64,000 bases of DNA, taken from contig JAZAYU010000038.1 in assembly GCA_038501625.1 (NCBI GenBank), positions 496,001 through 560,000 on the forward strand, read 5' to 3'. A program made the position numbers and the translations under genes. The DNA comes from Corbicula japonica (taxonomy: Eukaryota; Mollusca; Bivalvia; Venerida; Cyrenidae). Below, piece after piece: positions 46,790-57,216 of this stretch. Position 1 is the stretch's first letter; every line of letters begins with the position of its first letter. The notes under the pieces are model-generated. The model saw only the letters and a list, made by a program, of their open reading frames with translations. It searched no databases and had not been told where the DNA came from.

Positions 46790-47411
46790 AGATACTTGTT
46801 TGCCGAAGGTTTGACATTCTTATTCATAATAAAAAGAAACAACTGTCTAAGTCTTAAGAATAAAAACATAGATGCCAACTCGCTGACGTCGATTCGTTTT
46901 TTAAAACGCATGGATTCTACCACTATTCCATCTATCCAATGTCGAAGTGAACTTTACAGAAATTCATTTTTACCATCATAAACGAATGGAATCAACTACC
47001 CGTGGATGTAAAGACAAACCAATCTCTATCCATCTTTAAGCACAAACTCAACTTTCATTTAACAAAACCACCTTTGTATTTTTACATAGGAAGTAGAGAA
47101 GGACAAGTTCTTCACGCTCGTATTAGATTAGGGTGTAGCGCTCTAAACTTCGATCTACATCGAAAATCGATTATAAATAGTCCTCTGTGCCCATGCTGTG
47201 CTATCGAGACTCCTACTCACTATTTACTTCTTTGTCCATTCTTTGTCCAATATACCACACGCAACGACTGCGTTACTTGTTCAATCTTCCATGCCCTTTA
47301 TTGCTCAATAACCTTATTTATGGTAATGACAATCTAACAGTCGAACAAAACAAGTACGTGTTCTATAAAGTTCAACAATACTTGACGGCCTCGAAGCGGT
47401 TCTCTGCGTGA
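46790..47411 (+). pseudogene. Non-LTR retrotransposon 3' end (reverse transcriptase protein C-terminus), frameshifted
   Basis: The frame reads SELYRNSFLPS up to about 46979. After a shift it reads INEWNQLPVDVKTNQSLSIF and YIGSREGQVLHARIRLGC, SALNFDLHRKSIINSPLC, CCAIETPTHYLLLCPFF (a C-C-H-C zinc-knuckle-like tail). After a second shift it reads LLNNLIYGNDNLT and VQQYLTASKRFSA. This is the usual C-terminal region of jockey/CR1-like retrotransposon proteins. Two frameshifts and absence of the upstream polymerase show a dead, 5'-truncated copy. Confidence 0.75.
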
Positions 47412-48600
47412 GCGTGGGTGGGTTCGTAGTCCGGGGTCCGGTGATGGGCATGCGCGGGATGAGGCACAGCATGTGTTGAAACAAAACGGTTGTTTTTGTT
47501 TCTTTTTTGTAAATTCTCGTAATTCCTATCTTTTATTTAACACAAAAAAACAACTTTCAAAAATGTCCGCTTCTATTTTTTTTAGTATAATAATTGAAAG
47601 TATTCATTTCAAATTAGAATCTCAACATATTGTTATTTACTGACTGATCTTCACCATAAAGATTACATCATGACTACGGGGAAAAGAATTAATATAAGCT
47701 ATCATCTGATAGCTTGTTTTCTCATCCTCTCAAATATATATGTATTGTCTTGCTCTGTTATACTTCATTTTATATGTATTATTTGAAATAAATACTGTTT
47801 AAACCAAAACGCATGGACAAACTGCTTATTTGCAAGAAGTTCTTTTCTTAAAATGATAACGACATTTAGCTTAAGAAATGTGTATCTGTGTATCCGTCAA
47901 TCTGTAATGCATTGCTAGACCTCCGGTCAACGCAGTGAATATTTTTGTACAGTTTTCGCTTAGCAAGCAATTTAGAATCGTTATACCGAACAAAATGGCC
48001 GATAAGAAAGTGCAAATTTTGCGTTTGGTCGCACAAGGCCTTAGTGTTAATTATACAAGTCAATGCGGCACTGGAAAAAAACTGTCCTTCTTCAGTTAAG
48101 TTAGTCCTTAATTGTATGAAATATAGTTTTAAATTACGTCATTTTTGAAAGAAGCCCATATGCAAACACAGTTCGCACAACGGAAAATTGAGAACTGAGG
48201 GTTCTTTAGTAATAACGCTTTTTACTCAGTTTAATATTCATTCTGACTGCTTCACTTCCTTAGATGCCTTTTTGTATGAAAATAATGGTTATATTCAAAG
48301 AAATGTATTCATGAATCTGACTTTCTTAAGGGTGATTGAAAACAGTTCAGATGATGTGGAAGGTCATCATAAGGAAAGTTAAATCACCTGAAAAACTAAC
48401 TTAATAAACGTCTTAAATTGTAGAAAATAAACATCATGAGTGAAGAATATTTTGTTCTTACATACCCTTTCCGTTTCTCATAGCATAAAGAACAGCCTCC
48501 TGTATTTCTCTTTCTTAGTGATGACAAATAAAATATTGCTGAATTCTAATACATTTGAAATGTGCAAAATGATGAACTGCAAAAAATGATCTAGAGGTTT
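47412..48600. other. No established gene, one short ORF
   Basis: An ATG in good context (AAAATGG) at 47995 opens 34 codons to TAA at 48099: MADKKVQILRLVAQGLS-, which looks like a helix but matches no family I can name. The rest, including an open stretch at 48188-48382, shows no motif. Confidence 0.25.
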
Positions 48601-50080
48601 TCCGGAAACTAGTTGTCCTGGAACTAGTTTTATAATAGACATTGGTGTATGCATGAAACGAAGCTCGTCGCTATATTTTCAGAAATAAACATATATGTCA
48701 TTGAAATGAGACAAGAGATGCCAGATTTTACTCATACTCGTCGATCCGCTAGAAATTTTCAAGTTAAAATAAAATTTAAAAAGCTAAATGAGTCCTCTGC
48801 GTTTTTAATCGAACGGGCTGTGGTCGTTAACTGGTATTAATAAATTAAAACGTAATAAATTTACATACGCATTTTTTTCATTCCAAAATTCGGAATAATT
48901 ACATTTCATTGTACTAGATAAAAACGGGTATAAAACGGTTGTATTCTTATATAACATGATTACTATTCATTCATGCTTTTAATTATGAGTATTTAGCTAT
49001 GTAGATACCAAATATAAAATACTGCATTGAGAGTTCCATGTTCACCGCTATATGCATACCATCGTTTAGGATGGATCAAAATTGTACTTTTTATTTGTAA
49101 AATATCGTGTTGCGCTCAACCAGGGGCTAGGCGGCGTGGACATTAATATGCTTTTCCATAACTGCCATTGAACAGGCTTAATCAACCGAGACTACAATAT
49201 TTTCATATTTGTCGTGTTCGGTAACTTTCAATGTTCCATTTTTATCTTTGAACACAATCACGCAAATCCTTGGGATAGCTCTTCGTTTCACTGTCATGCA
49301 GCTAGAATAAATGAAACAATTGGAATACGCATTTTTGCCTCTATTCTGTAAAAGTGAAATATGCATATCAGGAACCGCCGCACCCAAAGAACGCAGCCTC
49401 CCCACTTTTTTAATGGTACGAACAATAAGTTTTCGTTTGATCTCCCATTTACTCACTAACGAGCAGGAAATGTACAGATGACTAAGAAACTGCTGCACAA
49501 ATATCTGCCGTAATAATCCCAAAATATCAGAAAACGGGTATTTGTTAGTCGTATACATTGTATTTGTTAGTCGTATACATTGTATACGCCCACAGCATTG
49601 AAAATGATCCACCACAATAAAAAAGTCCGCTTTAATAATATTTTCGCGATTTAACTGTTTACTGCTAAAGGTGGTAAAACGCGTTATTAACGGTTTTGTG
49701 AATTTGTATTATGTGGGTGCCAGTACTCGAAATGATTGTGAGCAATCAGTTGTCAGTTATTTTGAAAAAATATTTTACTTATAAATAAGTTTAAGTATTT
49801 TTTGCATGTTTATTGAAAGTTTTAGAGCAATGGTTCACTTATCAAGCCAGTAATGCCCCAGTATGCAGGTGTAAACTTAGAAAAGTTGTTAAGTGTTTTT
49901 TATTTCAGCATTAAACATTTTACAATGTCTATAGCCTGTATAATAACATATAACATATAGAGAGACACATAAATGTTATCATAATAAAATAAGGAGTTTT
50001 TTGAGGAAAAGGATGCATGGTTATTTGGTATACAACATGTGCAATATTAAATATTGATCATGCTAAATTTAATGCTTTCT
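48600..50080. other. Third copy of duplicated segment with repeat fragments
   Basis: 48640-48850 matches 44040-44230 (ATGAGACAAGAGATGCCAG, CTGTGGTCGTTAACTG). 49020-49230 is a plus-strand copy of the dispersed repeat at 32396-32665 (GAGAGTTCCATGTTCACCG, GTTGCGCTCAACC). 49345-49405 is a minus-strand Penelope-like 3' piece. GTTAGTCGTATACATTGTAT is repeated in tandem at 49545-49585. Confidence 0.5.
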
Positions 50081-50480
50081 ATTAGATTATTTTATTTCTC
50101 CAAGGATTTGAAACAAAATGTTATCATCAATTATTTAATCAAATTTATTTAATAGGTTAAACTATTTGAATTTAAAAAATTAAGAGCATCAACAAACGCA
50201 ACAACATACCTCTTCACTCAGACCAGTAGAGAGGAAAATTATAAAAATATAAGGTTAAAAATCAAAAAAAAAAGTTAGAGATGTTAACTAGTCTTCGATG
50301 ATTTGGAAAATGTTGTAATGAATTATTTACAAAGTTAATGGGTTAAAATAGTTCAATTAAAATGGTTAAGGAGCATCCGAAAACACACCAACGTCTCACT
50401 TCACACAGACCAGTAGAGAGGAAAATGAGACACATACCAGGTTAAAAACGTCAAACTTAAAAAAGGTGGTTACAAGTCCG
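50080..50480. repeat. About 183-bp tandem duplication
   Basis: The two units share CAGACCAGTAGAGAGGAAAAT (about 50218 and 50406), GATTTG-AA-AAATGTT and AATGGTTAAGAGCATC-like words. One unit is present at 45850-46000. Confidence 0.65.
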
Positions 50481-51485
50481 TGTCAATATCTGTATGATTT
50501 GTCCTCGATTAGACCCAATGATCTAAAGAGGTTTCCATCACTTGAAAACAATTTTCTAGTTAACCGCTTTACTGCGTTATCATAAGCAGACCATCAGTGG
50601 TGTCTGGAAGAGGCTCAGATAAGCAAAGCATATTCGCATGTATATAATACTTTGCAAGCTAGTTAAAAGGTCCCGTGATAATAATATAAATCGCGCGTGA
50701 TGCTATTGGAATATTTAATATTAACACTCGAACTGTATGTGTCTGCTTATTCTCCTTTGTACGCAACACTTTCATTTATGCTATACTTTCAGAGGGCCCT
50801 ACGTTGGCTCTCATGTGATACGGAACCCATTTAGTCACCACAGGGAAAACTCATTTGGGAGGGTACAATCTTTGTGTAATTGCGATCAGTCCTCGATTCC
50901 TAAGCAGGATACTTAATGGTGTTACCATTCAACAACCTTTTGCTTTTTAATTATACAATAGTTTAAAAAAAATAACCACATGATTGTTGCTTATTTCCAG
51001 CATGTTCTTTCGCAAAGTATGATACACAGTTTGGAAAACCTGTTAGTTATGGTACTTTCAAATAGATTATAAGTTCTCTTTTTCATGATGACTTGAACAC
51101 ACTAAATGATAAGCGACTAATGGTTTAAAATAAATCACCTTTGAGAAAAGCTGAAACTAGTTTCAAAAAGAAATGTCTGGAATGAGTAATTTATTACAGC
51201 CTATTCGCTACGCTACCTGCTATTCCAAGATTACTTGTAGAATTTTAATAGCAGTTAAGCTACTATATGTAGTTGTTTTAAAATTGTTGTGTTGCAGACA
51301 GTAATCAAGGAACGACTTGATAGTTTGTTGGCTACTGTAATTTTCAATATACCTTAACAATGTCCAAGAAAGAATAACGCAAATGGTCGGAGTCATAAAG
51401 AGCATGCACATAATAATTCGAAAGGGACTTTTCAGTGATTGACATTACAAATACACATCGTTGTTTTGAATGGTGAAGTTGCTAA
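50481..51485. other. No gene seen
   Basis: No exon, RNA or element end recognised. Confidence 0.45.
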
Positions 51486-51840
51486 TGTGTGATGTCACTG
51501 AATACGCAACATATCCCTTTACTTTGCACTAGATTAAGCGATCTTCTACCTGCGGGGCAGCATGAGTAGACACCTTGACCGCATAGAATTGGTACTGAAA
51601 CATCGCTTAGTCGAACATTGAGTCGACCTTTTATACAGCCTAAAGAAAGTATTTCCCAGGTGAGACTCTTGTGGTAAAAGTTACAAAACGATTGCTGGAA
51701 AAGAGGATATATTTAGTACGTACACGTATTATAAGAACAAGTTCAGTTCTCATGCGATCAAAGAAATGTAAATCTGTTTAACGCAAATGTTTTTGGAATA
51801 TTGTTATCTCCCTTTACAAACACATAGACGGTTGAATCAA
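51486..51840 (+). repeat. Three-copy block, copy 2
   Basis: GTGTGATGTCACTGAATACG, CAACATATCCC, GATTAAGCGATCTTCTACC, AAAGAGGATAT and GTTTAACGCAAATGTTTTT, in the same order as 26536-26860 and 54466-54800. Confidence 0.65.
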
Positions 51841-52384
51841 AAGTTATCGTTAACGTCTACTTCACGATGTTTGATTAACAGTAGATCAAATGCATAGATT
51901 CAAATGCATCAATATATTAATATGAAATAATTAGCTATTTCCGATCTCTAACATTTTAAGTATTGGTATTTAAATTCAATTTTATTTTGTTAACATGGAT
52001 ACTGTTGTTTGTGTTTAACATGTTTAAAGTAATACTGAATTTACTAAATATTCCTCAGGAGAAGCAAGATTTTTTCGTTGGTAATTTATTTCACCCATGT
52101 GTTTCTCAATTCGACGAACATGAATCCTTTCGGGTATCTCTTAATTCGAAAGTCGGTTGTTTCAATTGAATTATCTTCCATTAATTTTACTCAAATTAAT
52201 GTATCGAAATATCCAGCAGACTTTAATTTGTGTTTTTTGTCTATAGCAATAATGTGCATCAAAATCGAAGAAATAAACAAGGAGCTAGCACGGTGCTAAT
52301 AGATATGTATATGTAATTGTTTCACTCGTTTGTATATGTAAAATGTGTTTATGTAAATGTCTATGCATTCGGAAGGTTATATGT

Positions 52385-52480
52385 AGTGATGTGCCGATGA
52401 TCGGAAGACATCGATTAGCGACGTGTAAATGCTTCTCGATGCCGATGATCGATGCCGTTCTCTCATAATCGATTAACAGT
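52385..52480. repeat. Possible hAT-type terminus
   Basis: GTAGTGATGTGCCGATGATC, then ATCGATTAGCGACG and CGATGCCGATGATCGATGCC, resembles the end of ZBED-type hAT elements. No matching second end was found in the window. Confidence 0.25.
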
Positions 52481-52578
52481 TGAGACATGTGCAGTGTTAG
52501 AGTCAAAATATAAAGGTACGGGTTCTGGCTTTTACCCCGGCCATAAAGGGAAATAACTTTGAACAATTGAAAATTAAA

Positions 52579-52797
52579 ATGGCGACCCGGCCCGAGAGAT
52601 TTACGAGAACCCAGGCAAGAAAACTTAATCAGAAGTGTGGAAGCACTTTAGATTCTACAAGATTAACGAATAACTTCCACCGCACAGAAAAAAACCTAGA
52701 CCTAACAACAGGCATTTGCAGAATTTGTTGTAAAGAGTACAAAAATACAGGCAACAAACAAAAACGCAAAGTGGCGCCGATTTTGTCGAGCGTCTGA
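52579..52797 (+). CDS. Short ORF, 72 residues, unknown
   Basis: ATGGCG in good context (AAAATGG) starts a basic protein, MATRPERFTRTQARKL..., with a CGSTLDS segment and CRICCKEYKN (closely spaced cysteines). It ends at TGA 52795-52797. An AATAAA lies at about 52861 and a GAGGTAAGA donor-like site at 52938. No family recognised. A noncoding transcript, decayed transposon exon or real small gene are all possible. Confidence 0.3.
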   Translation: MATRPERFTRTQARKLNQKCGSTLDSTRLTNNFHRTEKNLDLTTGICRICCKEYKNTGNKQKRKVAPILSSV

Positions 52798-53865
52798 GTT
52801 GCGTAGCTATATTATCTCACCTAAATATATAAAATTCTAGACTTCTTGTCTAGAACAGTAAATAAAGAACTAAACTGAAGACAAGTACGAGGTGACTTTT
52901 GACATCCATCACATGACACTTAACACCTGCTGCTGTAGTGAGGTAAGATATGTTGCACGTCCGTAAATTGCAACAAAAATTGAGCTGACGTTGAACCGAT
53001 ACTCGTTGAACTTAGTAATATTTATATGTTTTACACAACGAATATACATGTATCGTTTCACACTAACAATAAATGTTTAAAGTGACTGATTCTTTAAAGA
53101 CTGAATGTTTTGTCATATAATATTAATCTAAATTAGTCGAGTTAAGTGTGTCTGACATCTCATCATATGAATAACACTTGTCAACCGGCAGAGCCAGGAG
53201 CGGACGGCACATCCAGGAGCAGACGCAGTAAGTTTCTTTCATATTTGACAGCAGTGTAAGTAATTATCTTTTTTGCAAGTTTTTATTAACTCTTGTAAAG
53301 AAATATCGACTGATTAAAAAAACAACAACACGATGATTTCTAAACCTATCCGTTGATATCTGGAGTGGAAGAATGGATAATAAACATTTTATCGCGATTA
53401 CAATACGGAGGTATGTGTTGATACCTTGGTGTTCTGCGTTTAATAGCAATATCCTCCATACTTCTGATAATCTGCATAAATCCGGGGTTTAGAATGGGCA
53501 GCTCCATGGAGCAGAAGGGGAATTAGATTACAGAGACAAGGAGCATATATAACCGATAACTGAAAATCGTTTTATGTATTCTGTTGACACTATTTTATAC
53601 CCTTAATAATGGAAGTTTATTGACATACAGTTAAAGCATACGTGACAGACGCTGTTTTATAATTTGTCACACTGTTGTACATCGTTCACAGAAAAAAAAA
53701 TCAAAACACCGAAAACGGAAGTTGAATGACTGACGTCCAGTTTACCACAGGCAAGGTTTTAACTTATTTCTCCATCATACCTTTACCGATTTCTCTAAAT
53801 TAAATGAATTTGTGATATTTAATATATTAGGTTTCAAAGCACTGAATCGCAATCGTTCTATAAAA
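52798..53865. other. No gene established
   Basis: 53197-53228 (AGCCAGGAGCGGACGGCACA...GACGCA) is bounded by CCGGCAG and GTAAGTTTC and could be a small exon following 52579-52938. No protein match supports it. Confidence 0.25.
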
Positions 53866-53869
53866 TACC

Positions 53870-54900
53870 CTCTAGAATTCGAAAAGGAATTGTGTGCTTT
53901 GTGAGCTGGGATAATGTCGGAGAACGGAATAAGTCATCATTAATGAAGGAGATGATTAGGTAAACAGCCGAGTAAATTTGAAGTTAAGTCAAGAGAGCAT
54001 TTTATTTTATGTTTTTCGGTGAATTATAGATTTTTTTCCGGTGAAATAAAAGTGGTAATTCACTGTGGAATATCATTTTTATTTTTACTGCTTTTTTCAC
54101 GTTGGTAACCAAACGCACACAACATACCGGATGAGAACGTTTAGAAAACGGGCTGAAATTTGGATATTTTTGACGTCATGACGTCATGTCATCAACAAGC
54201 GGTTTTGGCGCCATCCCTTTTTTTGTCTCTCAAATTCACACAAATTATTCACCAAAAGCATAAAATAAGAAGAAAATGTGCTTTTGCCAGTGAAAAATAG
54301 AAATTTGTTTCACTTGTGATCTCCTGAATCGCCACTCGTGTGAAAATACGAATTCTGGAGCTCAGTCCTACTATTCCAAGATTGCACTCAGAATTGGGAT
54401 GGCAGTTAAGATAGCTGTTTTGAAAGCCTTAGTGTTGTAAATGGTGAGTGTGTAAATGTGTTAGTGTGTGGTGTCACTGAACATGCAACATATCCCACTG
54501 AACCTTGCACTGAACTTATCCATATTCTACCTCCGGGGAAACATGACTAGAAACCTTGTGCGAATAGAACTGCTTAATTTATACAAACGTCGCTGAATCA
54601 ACCATTAGGGCGACTTTTTACGCAGCCTAAAAGTATTTGCCATCATCATGTAAGACTGGTGTCGTAAACATCTTAAGAATAACTTATAAAAAGAGGACGT
54701 AGTGACTTCAAAAACATGTATTATAAGAAGAGTGCAGTGCTCAAGTGATCAAAGAATAGTTAATCTGTACAACGCAAATGCTTTTCGTGATATTATTATC
54801 TCCCTTTACCAACACATTGACGGTTAAATCCAACGCAATCGTTAATATATACTTCACGATGTTTGATTTATATATACGATAAATTAAAATGCATCAAGAT
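53870..54900 (+). repeat. Three-copy block, copy 3, with an inserted repeat
   Basis: 53870-53995 matches 26320-26450 (GGAATTGTGTGCTTTGTGAGC, ATAATGTCGGAGAACG). 54466-54870 matches 26536-26860 and 51486-51840 (GTGTGGTGTCACTGAACATG, ATATCCCACT, AAGAGGACGT). Between them lies the CRE-bearing repeat at 53998-54345, absent at the same place in copy 1. Confidence 0.65.
53998..54345 (-). mobile_element. CRE-bearing MITE/SINE-like repeat, copy 1
   Basis: Reverse complement of 60598-60958. Shared: TTTCGGTGAATTATAG, GTGAAATAAAAGTGGTA, ATGAGAACG, TGACGTCATGACGTCA, TTTTGGCGCCAT, GCATAAAATAA, CCAGTGAAA and CGCCACTCGTG. No coding sequence. Confidence 0.65.
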
Positions 54901-55049
54901 AAATATGAATGAGTACTATTTCAGATCTCTACCAATAAAAAATAATGTTATTTTAAATCAGTATTATTTCGAAAATCAAGAGTGTCAATATGGCCGGCTG
55001 TTCGACAATTTGACCGCGGATCTTATCTCTTCACTTTTTTTTAATAATT

Positions 55050-55087
55050 ATTATTGTTTTGTAATAACATGCTCTCTCTCTCTCTCT

Positions 55088-55154
<67 letters not shown>

Positions 55155-55225
55155 TTCTTTTTCGCTGCGTGGGTAGGCTGTGTTAAGTGAGTGTGGCGAT
55201 TCCTTATATATTACTTTTTTGAACA
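55050..55225 (+). mobile_element. Penelope-like 3' fragment with expanded TC microsatellite
   Basis: Begins with ATAACATGCTCTCTCT, the usual TC-rich part of the family. It continues after a (TC)n run (55072-55152) with CTCTTCTTTTTCGCTGCGTG, GGTAGGCTGTGTTAAGTGAG and TGGCGATTCC. Confidence 0.7.
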
Positions 55226-56195
55226 CTAGAATCGTAAGTTCCAAATGAGATAATTTTAAGACATTTGTTATGACAATTCATATAAAACAAAATGAAAAAT
55301 CTTATGAAAAACTGTTTCAAACAGTTTTCGAACACCTATGATCAAGAAATACGAGTAACTTAAAGGCAAAAAAAATATAATTTGAATGTATTGTGAATTT
55401 TACATTTAAAGGAGAAGCATAGTAAAGAAAAGAACTAGTACATTTTACAAGCTTTGGAATTCGTCACTTAAGAAATTTCATATTCAAACGAGTTCCAGCT
55501 TTCCTTAAAGCTAGACGGTCATTAGATTCAAATGAAAAATGATAAATTTTGAACTCTAAGTCGCTTTTCATTAATTTCTTTTACTCTTTTAGCATTCACA
55601 ACGGAAAAAAATGAAAGTACTATAACTTAAAAGTTCTTGTGACAAACAGTTTGTCAGTTTTTGGGATAGAACATTAAAAAAAAATGCAAATTCTTGTCGT
55701 TTACGTTTTCCAATTGCCTTATTGAGCAAAGTGTTGTTATGTGGTCCTATTGGGACTCTACCACTGAAATTTGCGATAACATAGAGATTGTACCCTCTCA
55801 TCTGAGCTTTATACGTACCCATCCCGTGTGGTGGCTAAATTTGTACTGTATCACATGGGAGCTATCTTAGGGCATTCTTAAAGTATAACATAACTTTATG
55901 TGTTTTGAAAAAAAAATAACTAAAAAGAAATGTTTACTTCAAATGTCAATGTGAAATGTTTTGTAAGCATCATACGTGATGGGTATTATAATTATCAAGG
56001 TACCAGTTTACTTAACTTTCCAAACATGCTTATTTGATTTGCGAAACTGGAACGCATCAAGGCATTACCGAAGTCATGCACATGGTTATGTAGTGAACCA
56101 GTTAACTAGATATATGTTTTCCTCTTATTATTAGTTTTAAGATCACTAGGTAAAATCAATAAGAAATGATTATATAGTTTTGAACATTGAACGGT
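55226..56195. other. No gene seen
   Basis: 55504-55535 (CCAGCTTTCCTTAAAGCTAG, ACGGTCATTAGA) is one terminus of the TIR family at 63082-63647. Otherwise nothing. Confidence 0.45.
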
Positions 56196-56199
56196 GGCA

Positions 56200-56695
56200 T
56201 GGCTTTAAGTGTTTATGAAGGTTTATGGGGATATCTTGTGAAAGAACCTACACGCAGAAGCTCGATTTATTTCCTTTATACCAATTATCATTACTCATTT
56301 GATTCCAGCTGCTTTTGTCTCGGTACGATGGATAAGTACCCGCTCTTTTGATTTGCAATTATATCAACTCCTTAATGTTTTTTTATGTGTTTGTGTCTTG
56401 TTGCTAAACTGTTTAGCTGATAGTTGAGGTTGTTTATTTTTCTCACCAAAACAACGCGTTCTTGTTTGTTCATATTGGAACGTGATAGAGCAAGTGTGAG
56501 CATGACCTGGTTAAAACCCCCGTAACATTGTTTTGCCACTTACCATTCCCATGCGGCAACCCCCAAGTGTTTTTATTTTTGCTGTTTGTGTTGTCTTCTT
56601 TTTAAATTGATGAAATCATGATCTCTTTTTCTCTCTTATTTTGCGCTGCCTGAGGAAGTTGTGTTTACGAGTTCATTCTATGTATATTTCACTTT
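56200..56695 (+). mobile_element. Penelope-like 3' fragment
   Basis: Long 3'-region copy: GTTTATGAAGGTTTATGGGG, ATCTTGTGAAAGAACCTA, CTTTTGTCTCGGTACGAT, AGCAAGTGTGAGCATGACC, TTTTGCCACTTACCATTCCC and TTTTGCGCTGCCTGAGGAAG. Opposite strand to the element at 57217-59412. Confidence 0.65.
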
Positions 56696-57019
56696 TTGAT
56701 AATACTATTATTTGTCTCTTCACTGGTATATGTGAAGAGGTCAGTAATTGTGTATGTGGCTCAATTTACCCTTTCCATTTTAAAATGAAATGTTTTAACC
56801 CATTGAATTTACTAAAAAGTTAATAAGAAAATTTTCCAAATCATTGAAGACAAAATTATTATGTTAGCATTTGTAATTGTGTACATTGTATTCACGTTCA
56901 AATTACAAAACCTCTCTGATGAAGATAAACTTTTAATTGATTTTTCTCCATGATGGTAAACTATATAGTAATATAACGTTTCCTGGAAAAGCTGAGTTTG
57001 ACCAAGTTTACTAGAACTT

Positions 57020-57115
57020 GAACTTTTCCAGATGGTCGCCATTTCAGCAAATCAGATTATCAGATGCGTGAGATTTGAAACTGGTTTCCATTGTCAGTTT
57101 TAGAACCTTGGAACC
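57020..57115. repeat. Palindromic MITE fragment
   Basis: GATGGTCGCCATTTCAGCAA, ATCAGATGCGTGAGATTTGA, AACTGGTTTCCATTGTCAGT, TTTAGAACCTT match the right half of 39551-39653 and 40570-40770. Confidence 0.6.
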
Positions 57116-57216
57116 TGATTTATGAAAGAAGCAACACAAAACAACACTTCAAATGTCAATATGCGTGGACTGATACTGACATCAATATCTAAGGTCTTTG
57201 AAAAGAACTTTCAATT

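Noticed and set aside
49178..49615. 145-codon open frame on the minus strand
   Set aside because: It spans a dispersed repeat, a Penelope-like 3' piece and a short tandem repeat. No protein motif; an accident of repeat composition.
54863..55244. Serine/leucine- or arginine/glutamate-rich open frames
   Set aside because: Translations of the (TC)n microsatellite on either strand.
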